A stretch of DNA of 64,000 nt from Cycas panzhihuaensis (lineage: Eukaryota > Cycadophyta), in NCBI GenBank assembly GCA_023213395.1, contig CM041465.1, positions 195,741,741 through 195,805,740 of the forward strand, read 5' to 3'. The notes under the pieces were generated by a model. That model had not been told where the DNA came from and searched no databases. It worked only from the letters and a program-made list of their open reading frames with translations. The translations under genes and the position numbers were made by a program. This document shows positions 22,416 through 32,686 of the stretch, piece after piece (the first letter of the stretch is position 1; each line of letters begins with the position of its first letter).

Positions 22416-22960
22416 TTGGCTGTCCATCTCAGCACTTGACTGTGCCAACTCAGCTCATTGAAAGTGCCAAATCAGCACTCAAAAAGGCTGCCATATCAGC
22501 ACTCACTTGGCTGTCCATCTCAGCACTTGACTGTGCCAACTCAGCTCATTGAAAGTGCCAAATCAGCACTCAAAAAGGCTGCCAAATCAGCACTTAAAAG
22601 GCTGCCATATCAGCACTCACTTGGCTGTCCATCTCAGCACTTGACTGTGCCAACTCAGCTCATTGAAAGTGCCAAATCAGCACTCAAAAGGCTGCCAAAT
22701 CAGCACTTAAAAGGCTGCCATATCAGCACTCACTTGGCTGTCCATCTCAGCACTTGACTGTGCCAACTCAGCTCATTGAAAGTGCCAAATCAGCACTCAA
22801 AAGGCTGCCAAATCAGCACTTAAAAGGCTGCCACATCAGCACTCAGTTGGCTGTCCAACTCATCATAGTTGGCTGTCCAAATCAGCAGTATTCCAGCTGT
22901 ATTCAAGTGCCAAATCAGCACATCTTCAAGTGCCAAGTCAGCTCCTGCCAGCTCAGCAGT
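22416..22960 (+). repeat. Tandem array in the B leader, about 113-bp unit
   Basis: The word TTGGCTGTCCA recurs at 22416, 22507, 22621, 22734 and 22847 (spacings 91, 114, 113, 113). The unit is built of short CAGCACT/GCTGCCA modules. Element A carries about one unit at the matching place, so the array length varies between close copies. Confidence 0.88.
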
Positions 22961-23775
22961 CCTGCCAACTCAGCAGTGGAAAATAGAATCTTTTTTTAGC
23001 ATATTTTGATCAATATGCTCATTAGAATTAATTTCTTTTAAAAGATTTTAAGAGATTCTTGTTTAAATTTCTTAAGGGGGGAAAATTTTTAAAAGGACTT
23101 TAAGAGTTTTTTTAATTTCTCAACTTATAGCTGGGCTTACTTAAAGTTTTTTCTACATTAACTCTCTTGATTCTCAAAAAGTACTTGTGTACTCACTGCT
23201 TTAAGCCTTTTTTTCACACTTTCAGTCATTAGGCTTATTTATTGTGATCAAGAGGAATGTTTTCATTGTAAAGGTGAAGAAATTTATCACCTAAACTCAG
23301 CTTTTTTGGCACCTTGCATGGTGACCTTGCCCTTCTTCAGCTCAAAAAGAAGGCTCATTGTGAAAAGTAATAAAATCACTTGTTTTTGTTGGATGGTTGA
23401 GACATTTTAAGTCTCAACAACTGCTGTGTGGAGCTTGTGTTGGACTTTGGAGCAATTTCTTGAGTACATTTTCATCACTTCATCAGTTTGTGGAGCTTAA
23501 AAGGAACCCACTGTTGTCATCAAAGGTTCCTTACATTTTGTTTTAGTACTCAAAAGTACTTCATCATTGTACTCAAGCATACATACTTGGATCTAAAGCA
23601 CTTATCTGTTTTGTGCTCTTTCATTGTAAGCCAAAAGGCATAAAGAAAATCCAAGTAAGAAGATTCACTCACACTTATTTAAAAGTGAACTTAAAAATCT
23701 GTTGGGGAGGCTCGAAAAAGGTTCAAACCTTGCCTCTGAATTAACCTTAAGCTTGGTGCATTCCCTAGGGGACCA

Positions 23776-23793
23776 ACCGACCGTACGGTCGGT
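23776..23793 (+). promoter_or_regulatory. Leader palindrome (hairpin 1) of B
   Basis: ACCGACCGTACGGTCGGT is a perfect 18-bp palindrome. It is enclosed by a second pairing, AACCTTAA about 30 bases before and TTAAGGTT about 15 bases after, and neighbours the small palindrome CCCTAGGG. Equivalents at 8658 (A), 19281 (C), 34399 (K, decayed), 43259 (F) and 58279 (H). Confidence 0.7.
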
Positions 23794-23866
23794 GCACGAC
23801 AATTAAGGTTGCTTGAAGGAAAGGAGGTTCGAAAAGGGTGTTATTGGGCTGTGAATCCCAGGGAAA

Positions 23867-23883
23867 GCATGGTACGTCCATGC
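23867..23883 (+). promoter_or_regulatory. Leader hairpin 2 of B
   Basis: GCATGGTACGTCCATGC, 6-bp stem and a loop with ACGT. Located about 200 bases before the gag start. Confidence 0.68.
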
Positions 23884-24086
23884 AGATCAACCCTACGCCT
23901 TGTCCTAGATTTAACTTGGTTCTCCACCTCATTAGCCAGAGTCCTCCACTTCTCTTCACCCCATTGGTTGTTGGATCTTCTTGTAAGATCAGGACTAGTG
24001 GTGTTGTTTGAAGGTGGATCTTAAGCGACAAAGCTCTTGAGACTTCCAAGTTATCTGCTAGCTTCAAGTGTTACTCAAGTAGAAAG

Positions 24087-24870
24087 ATGGCTGCCATACA
24101 AATGCTAAATGCTTGTACCATAAGGCTAATAGGACAAGCTAACTATCAAGAATGGAAAAGAATCACAAAAAATCTCTTGATAATGAATGAGTTCTGGGGA
24201 TATGTTTCTGGAAGAATCCCCAATCCTACACTTGTGATTAATAATAATCAGCCTGCACCTGTGGATGTTCAACTTGTTGCTGCATGGGAGGCCAAAGACG
24301 AAATTGCTTTGGCATTCATTCGAATGGTTGTGGACATACATGTAGATCAAAATATTTCTTCTGCACTATCTTCTAAAGAAGCATGGGACACCTTGTCCTC
24401 TTTGTATGAAAGGCGAGATGAAGCTCGCATTTTGATGATAAAAGCTAAATTGTACTCCATTAAATTTGTAAAGCCAATGACGGCATTCATGTCCTCTATT
24501 AAGGAGGTTTGTAATGAATTAATTACTTTGGGTAGTCCAGCTACAAGAGATGAAATCGTAGCCTCCATCACAAAAGCACTACCAAAGGACTACAATGGCT
24601 TCATATCATCAACTACACGAGATGGTTCACTTAGGGGGATGACGGTCAATCAACTTGAAAGCTTATTGCTTCAAGAAGAACAAATTTATGCTAAGGATAA
24701 TGAAGAACCATCTACATCAGGTGCATTCACGGAAAGGCAAAGCCAACTCAAAAATCTAACACTTTGCATTCACAAAGCAGTTTAGAAATATGAACATTGG
24801 ATCTTCCAAGACCAATGTCGTTTGCCAATATTGTGGCATTCCCGGCCACATTGCACCTGAGTGCAGAAAG
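24087..24870 (+). pseudogene. gag: B gag: capsid domain intact for 232 codons, then frameshifted
   Basis: Start ATG at 24087 is the first in frame after the leader and matches the start used by A, C and H. The frame is open to 24785 and covers the UBN2-type capsid domain: NYQEWKRITKNLLIM near residue 20, DEIALAFIRMVVDIHVDQNI near 70, SSLYERRDEARILM near 105, KALPKDYNGF near 170. A shift of frame near 24750 separates it from the nucleocapsid zinc knuckle at 24823-24864 (C-X2-C-X4-H-X4-C, CQYCGIPGHIAPEC). Gag normally builds the particle that packages the RNA. This is the best-preserved gag in the window. Confidence 0.92.
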
Positions 24871-27800
24871 AAGCAAGCAAATCTTCATAAGCAATGACAT
24901 CGACCACAAGGCCAAAGCGGCATCGACCACGGGGCCAAAGACGGCGGACCACGCCAAGTTTCAACAGAGATTCCAGATCGGATCGGCGGTTTCCCCTCGA
25001 CCAAATCGAGGTGCCTATCGAGGAGGTCCACAAGGAGGGGGGGGTCAAAGAAATGGCTACCAACGCCATTATAATCGGTTGCCAATGACGACAAACTATT
25101 TTGTGCATTCCAATCATCCAAGGTTGACAACACTTGGATTATCGATTCTGTGAGCTACTCGACACATGACGGGAGTGAAGAACTCCTAAGCAACATCAAG
25201 GAAGGCAAAGGTCATTTAGTAACCTTTGGAAATGGTGAATCAAGCGAGGTTTCGGAATAGGCACCATAGCTCCTTTTCACTCTCCTAAAAATCCTTCCTC
25301 ATCATTTCCCAATAGTGATGCCTACTTCATTTCTTCTATGGAGAAGAATCTGCTCTCTGTTAGCCAGATGAACAAGCAACACATGAGCGTACTATTCAAA
25401 AATGGGAAATGTATCATTCGTGACAAAGATGATCAGATTGTAGCTATAGCCTATGAGGATCAAGGCCTTTACAAGTTGGATGCCAATAATATTACTCTTG
25501 ATTACGCTTTTCACGGTTTCACATCTTTGTCAAAGATTCGATTATGGCATCAACGTCTAGGACATTTAAGCCTAGACAATGCAGGCAGAATGACATACAA
25601 AAGCATGGTGTATGGGCTTCCAACGATGTATGGTTCAAAATGTCTTTGCGAAGCTTGCATAATGGGGACACAACATCGGCTGCCTTTTCCTAAAGGCAAA
25701 GCATGGCGTGCATCTTATCCTTTGCAATTAGTTCACTCAGACTTGTGTGGACCCATGTCCACCCACTCCTTTGGAGGAGCATTGTACTACATATCCTTTA
25801 TTGATGACTTCTCTCACAAAGGGTCTACTTCCTAAAGCATAAATCAGAAGCCTTCTCCAAGTTCAAAGAGTTCAAGGCAGAAGTAGAAAATGAATCTGGC
25901 TACTTAATTGGCACATTAAGGTCAGATAATGGAGGTGAATTCACTTCAAATGAATTCAACCAATTTTGCAAGGATAATGGAATTCGGAGACAACTCACAG
26001 CTCCTCATACTCCTCAGCAAAATGGAGTCTCCGAAAGGATGAATAGAACATTGGCTAATAAAGCCAGAACAATGATGCATGCAAAAGGGCTTCCAAGAGC
26101 TTACTGGGCCGAAGCATTTCAAGCAATGACCTATGTGGCCAATCGAAGTCCTGACCGCGATCGCCAATATCACACCCGAGGAGGCATGGTGCGGAAAGAA
26201 GCCAACTATCGACCACTTAAGGACATTGAATTGTCTTGCATATATGCACATACCAGATCAACAAAGAACTAAGTTAGACAAACATAGTCTTAAATGCATC
26301 TTTGTAGGATATTCAATCCATAGCAAAGCCTACAAGTTGTATGATCCAGTTGGGAGGAAAATGCATCTCTCAAGAGATGTAATCTTTGTTGAGTATGATC
26401 AAAAAGAGTTGGATATGGCACCAATCCAACCCCCCATTGACAAAGGGAAAAAGATTGTTGAGGACTTGCCTTCCCTCAATCTTACACACCATGTTCTTCA
26501 TCTGCACCTTCTGTACCATCTACTTCATCTTCATTTGCTCCACTTGAACCTTCCACTTCATCTTCTGATACTCCTACACTTAGACCAGAAGATATTGAGG
26601 TTCAAGCCACATCATTTCAGAAGTTACCTAAATGGTACACTCAAACGGTACAGGATGGTCATATCATTGAAGGGAAACGTCCATCAAAGTATCGGCAGCA
26701 AACAAACTTTGCACTTATGGCTGAAGTGCTTTCTATTGATGAGCCTACTACCTTTGCAGAAGCTTCACAAAGTGATAGTTGGAAAGCTGCCATGGATGAA
26801 GAGATTCAATCCATTCATAAGAATGGTACTTGGGACTTGGTCGAATTGCCTCCACACAAACAGGCAATCAGTTGTAAATGGGTCTACAAGACCAAAGTCC
26901 ATTCTGATGGGACACTCAAGCGTCAGAAAGCAAGACTTGTAGCAAAGGGATTTAAACAACAAGAAGGAATTGATTACGAGGAGACCTTTGCACTGTAGCA
27001 AATATGAACACCATCGGACTTCTCTTGGCCCTATTTGCACAATGCAAATGGGCCGTATATCGAGATGGACGTGAAGCGCTTTCCTCAATGGCGATCTTCA
27101 AGAGGAGGTATACTTGGAGCAACCTCACGGTTACAAGACACAAGGCAAGGAGCATTTGGTATGTCGCCTCAAGAAGGCTTTGTATGGCTTGAAGCAAGCT
27201 CCTAGGGCATGGTATGCAAAAATCGATGAATACTTTTTGAGACATGGGTTTCATCGATCCACATCTGATCCAAACTTGTACATCAAACATGACCATCACC
27301 ATGTCACTTATATTGCCTTATATGTAGATGACTTAGTGATCACAGGTGATGACACTAAGCTCATCAATGTTCTCCAAAATGATTTGAAGAGAAGTTTTGA
27401 GATGGTGATCTTGGACTTCTCCATTACTTTCTAGGCTTTGAGGTATGGCGTGACCGAGCTATATCTTCATTTCCCAAGCAAAATATTCTTGGGACATCTT
27501 GCGAGATTAGGATGCAGGACTGCAAGACGGCGCCTACACCCATGGAGAACGGCACCAAGCTTTCTCTCAATGAGGAAGCTACACCAGCAGATCCCACACT
27601 TTACCGGCAGTTGATTGGGGGTCTCATTTATCTCACCAACACTCGTAGGATATTTCATTCTTTGTTGGGATTTGCTCTCGTTACATGTCTCAACCCAATC
27701 GGATACCTTTGGAATGCGACAAGACGCATACTCAAGTATATCAAAGGAACATTGCAGCTTGGAGTTGAGTATGTACATAAGTAGAACTTCACTTTGGAGG

Positions 27801-28241
27801 GTTCTCGATTACGATTAGGCGAGGATGCCAGGATAGCAGAAGATCTACCTCGGGTTACTGTTTTACCCTTGGTACAGCAGCTGTTTCATGGAGTTGCAGA
27901 AGCAACCAAATGTTACCTTGTCCTCCAGGCGAGAATACAAAGCTGCGATCGGTAGCACTTGTGAGGCTATCTGGCTTGACGGTTCTTGGTGAGCTTGGGT
28001 TTCGGCCGGCGTGACCGACCTTCATTGTGACAATCGAGTGTCCTCAAGCTAACTAAGAATCCTGTTTTCCACGGACCAAGCATATTGAAGTTCACCACCA
28101 TTTCATCGAGGAGCATGTACACGGTGGTGAGATCACACTTCAATATCGACCAACGAGCAACAGACGGCAGATATCTTTACCAAGCCACTTGGTAGAGACA
28201 AATTTGTAAAATTTAGAGATGGTCTTGGTGTCCAGGCTTAA
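24871..28241 (+). pseudogene. pol: B pol remnant: protease, integrase, RT, RNase H
   Basis: Copia order. The protease core near 25140 is garbled (GATTCT then GTGAGC where A has D-S-R-A). GAG-pre-integrase at 25338-25690 has the HHCC zinc site (WHQRLGHLS, CLCEACIMG). The integrase core shows HSDLCGPM, RSDNGGEF near 25922 and NGVSERMNRT near 26020, so all three D, D, E residues are visible. RT has [14 protein letters not shown] and Y-V-D-D at 27321-27332. RNase H ends with IEVHHHF near 28085 and a TAA at 28239-28241. At least eight small gaps change the frame; several lie at CAG/CTG-like words compared with A. Confidence 0.92.
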
Positions 28242-28251
28242 CATTGTAAGC

Positions 28252-28261
28252 GATGAGGGGG
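28252..28261 (+). other. Polypurine tract of B
   Basis: GATGAGGGGG directly before TGTTAAACC of the 3' LTR. Confidence 0.85.
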
Positions 28262-28838
28262 TGTTAAACCTTATGTTTAAATGTTAAGTGAATGTACATT
28301 ATTTTTCATGTAATATATGCACTTTATACTTTAGGGGTGACTTATCACTTAAGTGATAAAGTGCACACCACATTCTTTCTAGTGACACAACGTTGTCACA
28401 AAAGGGTCAATGGACCCTCATGCACTTGTTTGAATATTCCAAGTGATGTATCTTGGATGTTTGACACTTGTCAAACATCCAAGGCCTTAGTGAGGATCCA
28501 AGCACTTTTGCTCATGATCCATGTGATGTATCTTGGATGTTTGACACTTGTCAAACATCCAAGGCCTTAGGTCTCTCATTTCACTCTATATAATGAGACC
28601 TCTTCTCATTGTCTCATATGGAGAGTGGAGTTGTATTGTTATGCTATCGGTTTGCTAATCAAAATTTGTTTTCTACTTGGGAGGTTGGACCAATTCCAAC
28701 TCCACATATTGGGTATCATTTTCTCTTGCTCCTATATTTCGGTTTATGCTTTTATGCTCTCATGCTTTCATGCATTTATTGTATTGTGATTATATTTATG
28801 ATCTTGGGATCAATGTGGCCTAATGCCCATTGTCAACA
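28262..28838 (+). repeat. 3' LTR of B
   Basis: 577 bp with both U3 inverted repeats and the palindrome. It differs from the 5' LTR by few substitutions and single-base gaps, e.g. AGTGGAG for AGCTGGAG and CGG for CAG. Confidence 0.95.
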
Positions 28839-28843
28839 TAACC

Positions 28844-28913
28844 AAGGGTTTGTAAACCCTTACAAGATCTCAAAAAAAGAGGAAATCAAAACAGAGAGAA
28901 ACTACCTTCTTCT
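28844..28913 (-). other. C leader, outer part
   Basis: About 70 bases joining the primer site of C to the point where B inserted. Contains the GGGTTTGTAAACCC motif also found near 60210 in H. Confidence 0.75.
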
Positions 28914-28925
28914 ATTCTAATACCA
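28914..28925 (-). promoter_or_regulatory. Primer-binding site of C, decayed
   Basis: Minus strand TGGTATTAGAAT; ten of twelve positions still match the initiator-Met-type site. Confidence 0.7.
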
Positions 28926-28927
28926 AA

Positions 28928-29473
28928 TGTTGAGGATGGCATTTAGCCTACATAAACCAAGATCTAGAAGAATGTTCAACTCTAGTTCTAGAATCAAAGA
29001 GATCAACACTTAACAATGAAAGCTACTTCAAGTAAACAAGATAAAAGACTAAACATGAAAGAGTATGAGCAAGATGATACCAAAATGAGGAGGAGATGGA
29101 ATTGGTCCAATGTTCAAAAGAATATCAATTTGATTAGCAAATTGGCAGCATAACAATACAGCTCAAACTCTACATGAGATACAGGATAAGTGGTCTCAAT
29201 ATATAGAGTTACAAAAGAGACCTAAGGTGTTGGATGCTTGACAAGTGTCAAACATCCAAGCTACATCCTTTGCATGTAGGACATGTGTCCTTTTGGGCTC
29301 TCAAGTGAGCAAAAGTGCATGAGGGTCATGTTAACCCTTAAGTCACAATGTTTTGTCACTAGGAAAGAATGTGGGTGTGCACTTTATCATTTAAGTGATA
29401 AGTCATCCCATAAAGTACAAATATACATGAAAATAAAGTACATATGCTTAACATGTAAACATAAGGTTTAACA
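28928..29473 (-). repeat. 5' LTR of C
   Basis: 546 bp, family ends present (TGTTAAACC on the minus strand, CATCCTCAACA at the other end). One copy of the U3 inverted repeat, imperfect (TTGGATGCTTGACA). The bases after it (CATTC, 29474-29478) should be half of a target duplication; the partner is lost with the truncated end. Confidence 0.9.
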
Positions 29474-30803
29474 CATTCAAATATCTATGGACCAATGCTT
29501 GTCATCTTGCTTGGTGGAGAAAGATATTTCATCAGTTTCATTAATGATTGTTCACAAAAAACATGGATTTTCCCACTAAGGGAAAAATCCCAAGCCTTCA
29601 CCTATTTCAAACAATTTAAGGAGTTGGAAGAGAATAAAAATGAACACAAAATTAAGGTTTTGCAAACCAACAATGGTGGTGAATACACTTTGAATGAGTT
29701 CACTCAGTTCTGCAAAGATCATAGAATCAGAAGGCCATGTGCTATTGCCTATACACCTCAGCAGAAGGGAGTTGTTAAGCGAATAAATAGAAATATGGTT
29801 GAAAAAGCCAAGTCTATGACGAAAGGCAAGGATGTATCAAATTTTTTATGTGCAACAGTTGTGAACGTAGCTATATATCTAATGAATAGAAGCACTACAA
29901 GGGTTGTTGGGAACATAATATCCAAGGAGGCTTGGTTAGATAAGAAGCTGACTATTTGTCATCTAAGAGTTTTTGGGTGTACAACCTACATGCATACCCC
30001 CAAGGAGAAACAATGAAAGTTGGATGTTAAAAGCATGAAGTGCATCCTTGTTGGATACTCTGATGAAAGTAAAGCATACAAAGTGCACGAGTTGTCGACT
30101 TGGCAAATCCACACAACTCATGATGTAATCTGTCATGAAGATGAGAGCCTAGATGTTGGTCCAAATGGCATTGAGGAGCAGATTGAAGAGCCACTTAAAT
30201 GCAATTTTTCACATGATCTTATTCAACCTGAATATGAGTAGTTTGACATTTGTGAAACAATAGAGTTGGAATCCTTTCAATTTCTAGAATTTGAATCTGA
30301 ACAAAGGCCAAAGATAGAATCGAAGTTGAAGCTAGAGAAATTGTCTATAACTTCACCTTCATCTTCGAAGGAAAAACTTCCAAAATGGTATTTGAAAACT
30401 ATGGAGGATGCTAAAAATTTATTACTTGAATCTAAAGGAAAGTGGAAATCACAAATACAACCTTCCAATCAAGTGAACATGTCTCTTATGGTGCATGTGT
30501 TAGATGTTGATAAACCATCTATAGTTGAAGAAGTCGTCAAAGAGAAGAGGTGGAATGACGCTATGGATATTAAAATCCAAGTTGTTAAAAATAACCACAC
30601 ATAGAATTTGGTCAAGTTGTCTGCAGGCAAGAATGCAATTGGTTGCAAATGGATCTATAGGACTAAGTTCAGATATTATAGAACTATAGCTAAATTTAAA
30701 GCTCGACTTGTAGCAAAAAGCTTCAAGCAGCAAGAAGAGACCGACTACCAAGAAGTATTCACTCTTGTTTCAAAGATGAATACTATTTGCCTCATTATGG
30801 CGA
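29474..30803 (+). pseudogene. pol: Diverged copia pol fragment: integrase to start of RT
   Basis: Begins exactly at the C LTR border and ends exactly at the J LTR. It covers the integrase core (GGERYFISFINDCS, then the second catalytic site as QTNNGGEYT with Asn for Asp, then PQQKGVVKR with Lys for the catalytic Glu), the integrase C-terminal part (FGCTTYMHTP, KCILVGYSDESKAYK) and the RT entry (NAIGCKWIYRTKF, ARLVAKSFKQQEE). It is a different copia lineage from A-H by sequence. Upstream gag and protease and the RT catalytic part are absent. C inserted into it and the deletion that truncated C may have removed its 5' part. Confidence 0.85.
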
Positions 30804-31112
30804 TGTGATAAATATTTATGTGTAGTCCTAATATTGATAATGCATAGTATTCTTTAGGTCCTTTTACGTATCACCTAGAAGGTACTTGAAAGACTTAATT
30901 AATAGTTAGGTACACAGACGACACGTGTCCGACATACAACAATCTGACGTATGTATAAATATGTATGTTATTCTTCAAAGAGAATCGATGAAGAGAGAAG
31001 CTTCTCATTCCTCTTTTATGGATCAAACCTTGAATTCCTATCCATGTACAGACCTACAAGCACTTTCGACCCAGATCTTAAAAATTCATCTATTCTTAGG
31101 CCTGAAGGTACA
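30804..31112 (+). repeat. J: LTR of a Ty3-gypsy-type element
   Basis: TGTGATAAATATT to GAAGGTACA, about 309 bp, with TATAAATATG near 30953 as promoter. A primer site follows six bases later. Only one copy is in the window, so the limits rest on the TG/CA ends, the adjacent primer site and the abrupt end of the pol fragment on the left. Confidence 0.65.
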
Positions 31113-31118
31113 TTAGTT

Positions 31119-31130
31119 TGGTATTAGAGA
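31119..31130 (+). promoter_or_regulatory. Primer-binding site of J
   Basis: TGGTATTAGAGA, close to the initiator-Met-type complement TGGTATCAGAGC. Confidence 0.6.
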
Positions 31131-31790
31131 CAATTACTTTCCTGAAAAGACATTAATTTTGAAGATTTTGAGGCTTGCAGAGATGTACAGATAGTCGTAC
31201 GACCATTGTATAGACCTATACGAATGAGGGGGGTAAAAAAAAAAAGTGCTCAACTTTCGATGAAACTTCACCAGCAGGTGCACAGTGATATGGACATCAT
31301 TCTGTCCCAAAAAAGCTTCACCAAAATCTTGCTCAGAAAGCAAGAAAATGAGGAAAAGTAGGGGTGTGGGTTTAAGGCTCCAACTACAAATTTATCTCAG
31401 ATTTCTCAAGCAATTTCTTTGAAGTTGGTCTTAATCTCTTCCTTTTGACCAAATCCATCTTTTAAGTATGAATTTGCTACATTCAATTTGTGATTTTTTT
31501 TAATACGAACAAAAATTGATTCCAAACCCTAGTTGCCATTCTCTATTCCGAAGCAAATTTCTTGCGAACTAAACATCCAGTCACAAAAGCAACTACAAAT
31601 TTGGATAGCACTAAAAAAAACTTCAATTTCAGTCCGACTTTATTTTTTCACTTTTTGGCCGTACAATTCCGTACGATCATTTGGATCCGTACTTTTTGGA
31701 AGTAAATTTTGTCTTCCAAAATATTTTTCCCTCTCTCTCAAGTTTCTTATTGAAAATTTGAAAAATAAATAAATAATCTTCTTGTAGCAT

Positions 31791-31821
<31 letters not shown>

Positions 31822-32100
31822 GGGCATACAACCATAAGCCCTTCATTGGCAGGCCTACCTCATCTAAACTCTAATTGTAATGCAGGCATATTGCCATAAG
31901 CCCTTTCTTTAGGCAAGCATACCCCAAGTACATCAAGTCTCACGATCAAAAGGATTAGTCTCAACCATGCATCATTGAACTCTTCACACAGAAGCTTCAC
32001 AAGCAACGTCAACATGCTCAAGCCTTTCAACAAAATTTGGTCCCCAACATGATGATTATGTTTCAACAAATTCTATAGCAACAGGCAATCTCTCCAGCAA
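31131..32100 (+). other. J leader with (TA)n microsatellite
   Basis: AT-rich leader. A (TA)n run of about 14 units lies at 31790-31818. Two imperfect copies of a CATAAGCCC-containing segment follow (31823-31858 and 31886-31924). No gene supported. Confidence 0.55.
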
Positions 32101-32430
32101 TTCCAATATAAACACCTTCCTTCCAATTAGATGCAAAAATCAACATACCATTTTTTGAAGGCACATTAAATGCAGACAAGTTGGATGCATGGCTTCGAAG
32201 TCTTGAAGCTTATTTTAAGACATCAACATTAACTGAAGCATAGAAAATCAGAGTTGTCGAAGTTGACATGCTAAAACAAGCCATAAAATGGTGGCAAGCA
32301 CTTTCTCGCAATCAACATCCCATCACATGAGTTGATTTCAAAAATATCATATACAGTCAATTCTACCCATTAGGGTACCTGGATGAAATCACCACACGTT
32401 GGCTCCATCTCTGGTAAGGCCTTAGGATAA
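32101..32430 (+). pseudogene. gag: J gag fragment, Ty3-gypsy type
   Basis: Plus-strand frame with FFEGTLNADKLDAWLRSLE, KIRVVEVDMLKQAIKWWQ and FKNIIYSQFYPLGYLDE in sequence, the signature of the retrotransposon gag domain of gypsy elements (F-x-G, W-L, A-x-x-W-W, F-x-x-x-F-x-P). Two in-frame stops. It ends near 32430 where copia LTR-like sequence takes over, so protease and pol are missing. Confidence 0.75.
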
Positions 32431-32671
32431 TCTGTCCAACAATATAATGAGAGCTCACTCTCATGTAAGACATTGTAGTTTATGGGCTTATTGTTATGTT
32501 GTTAGAGCAATTTTGCATGGTTTGGAGTTTAGAGCAATTCACCTTCTCCATCTTTTCTTTGTGTACTCTATTTTTGTATTTTCATGCTTGGTAATGAGAA
32601 TCGAATCATGTCTTGTTAAGTTATCATCCTTCTCTTGTCCTCAATAGATCTTGTTGCAACTCATTTTCTCA
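32431..32671 (+). repeat. K: 3' part of a copia LTR related to the A/B superfamily
   Basis: TATAATGAGAGCTCACTCTCATG and GCTTATTGTTATGTTG resemble the TATA/R region of the family LTRs. The end TTTTCTCA is followed by a primer site. The U3 part is missing; the left border near 32430 is approximate because the gypsy gag can also be read a little further. Confidence 0.6.
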
Positions 32672-32674
32672 TTA

Positions 32675-32686
32675 TGGTATCAGAGT
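32675..32686 (+). promoter_or_regulatory. Primer-binding site of K
   Basis: TGGTATCAGAGT, one base from the standard copia site, same last base as in H. Confidence 0.8.

Larger units (their letters stand above)
22026..24086 (+). other. B leader, about 2 kb
   Basis: From left to right: a CAGC/GCTG-rich tract with a tandem array (22070-22990), an AT-rich part with poly-T and poly-A runs, the conserved hairpin block (about 23700-23895) and a purine-rich approach to gag. Frames open for up to 122 codons inside the array encode Ser/Gln/Pro/Leu-rich low-complexity peptides and shift with each 113-bp unit, so they are not supported as genes. Confidence 0.8.
21434..28838 (+). mobile_element. B: young Ty1-copia element nested in the leader of C
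   Basis: Complete element of 7405 bp with LTRs of 579 and 577 bp, perfect duplication TAACC (21429-21433 and 28839-28843), primer site, 2-kb leader with a tandem array, gag-pol and polypurine tract. Closest relative is A. The left third, including gag to about 24785, reads cleanly; the right part has many small gaps. Since the LTRs are nearly identical, the insertion is recent relative to C, F, H and M. Confidence 0.95.
15974..29473 (-). mobile_element. C: truncated Ty1-copia element, split by element B
   Basis: The 5' LTR (28928-29473), primer site, leader (28844-28913 and 18955-21433), gag and the first half of pol are present on the minus strand. The element stops at 15974 inside RT, at a microsatellite; the rest of RT, RNase H and the 3' LTR are missing. 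Continuity across B is shown by the leader: the sequence before 21433 and after 28843 joins into the same leader order seen intact in H near 60170-60290. Confidence 0.88.

Noticed and set aside
22416-22960. CRISPR-like regular repeat spacing
   Set aside because: The whole unit is repeated without unique spacers, and the sequence is a plant retrotransposon leader.
22184-22999. Overlapping open frames rich in Ser, Gln, Pro and Leu
   Set aside because: They are translations of the 113-bp tandem array; 113 is not a multiple of three, the frame changes with each unit, and A has no matching frame.
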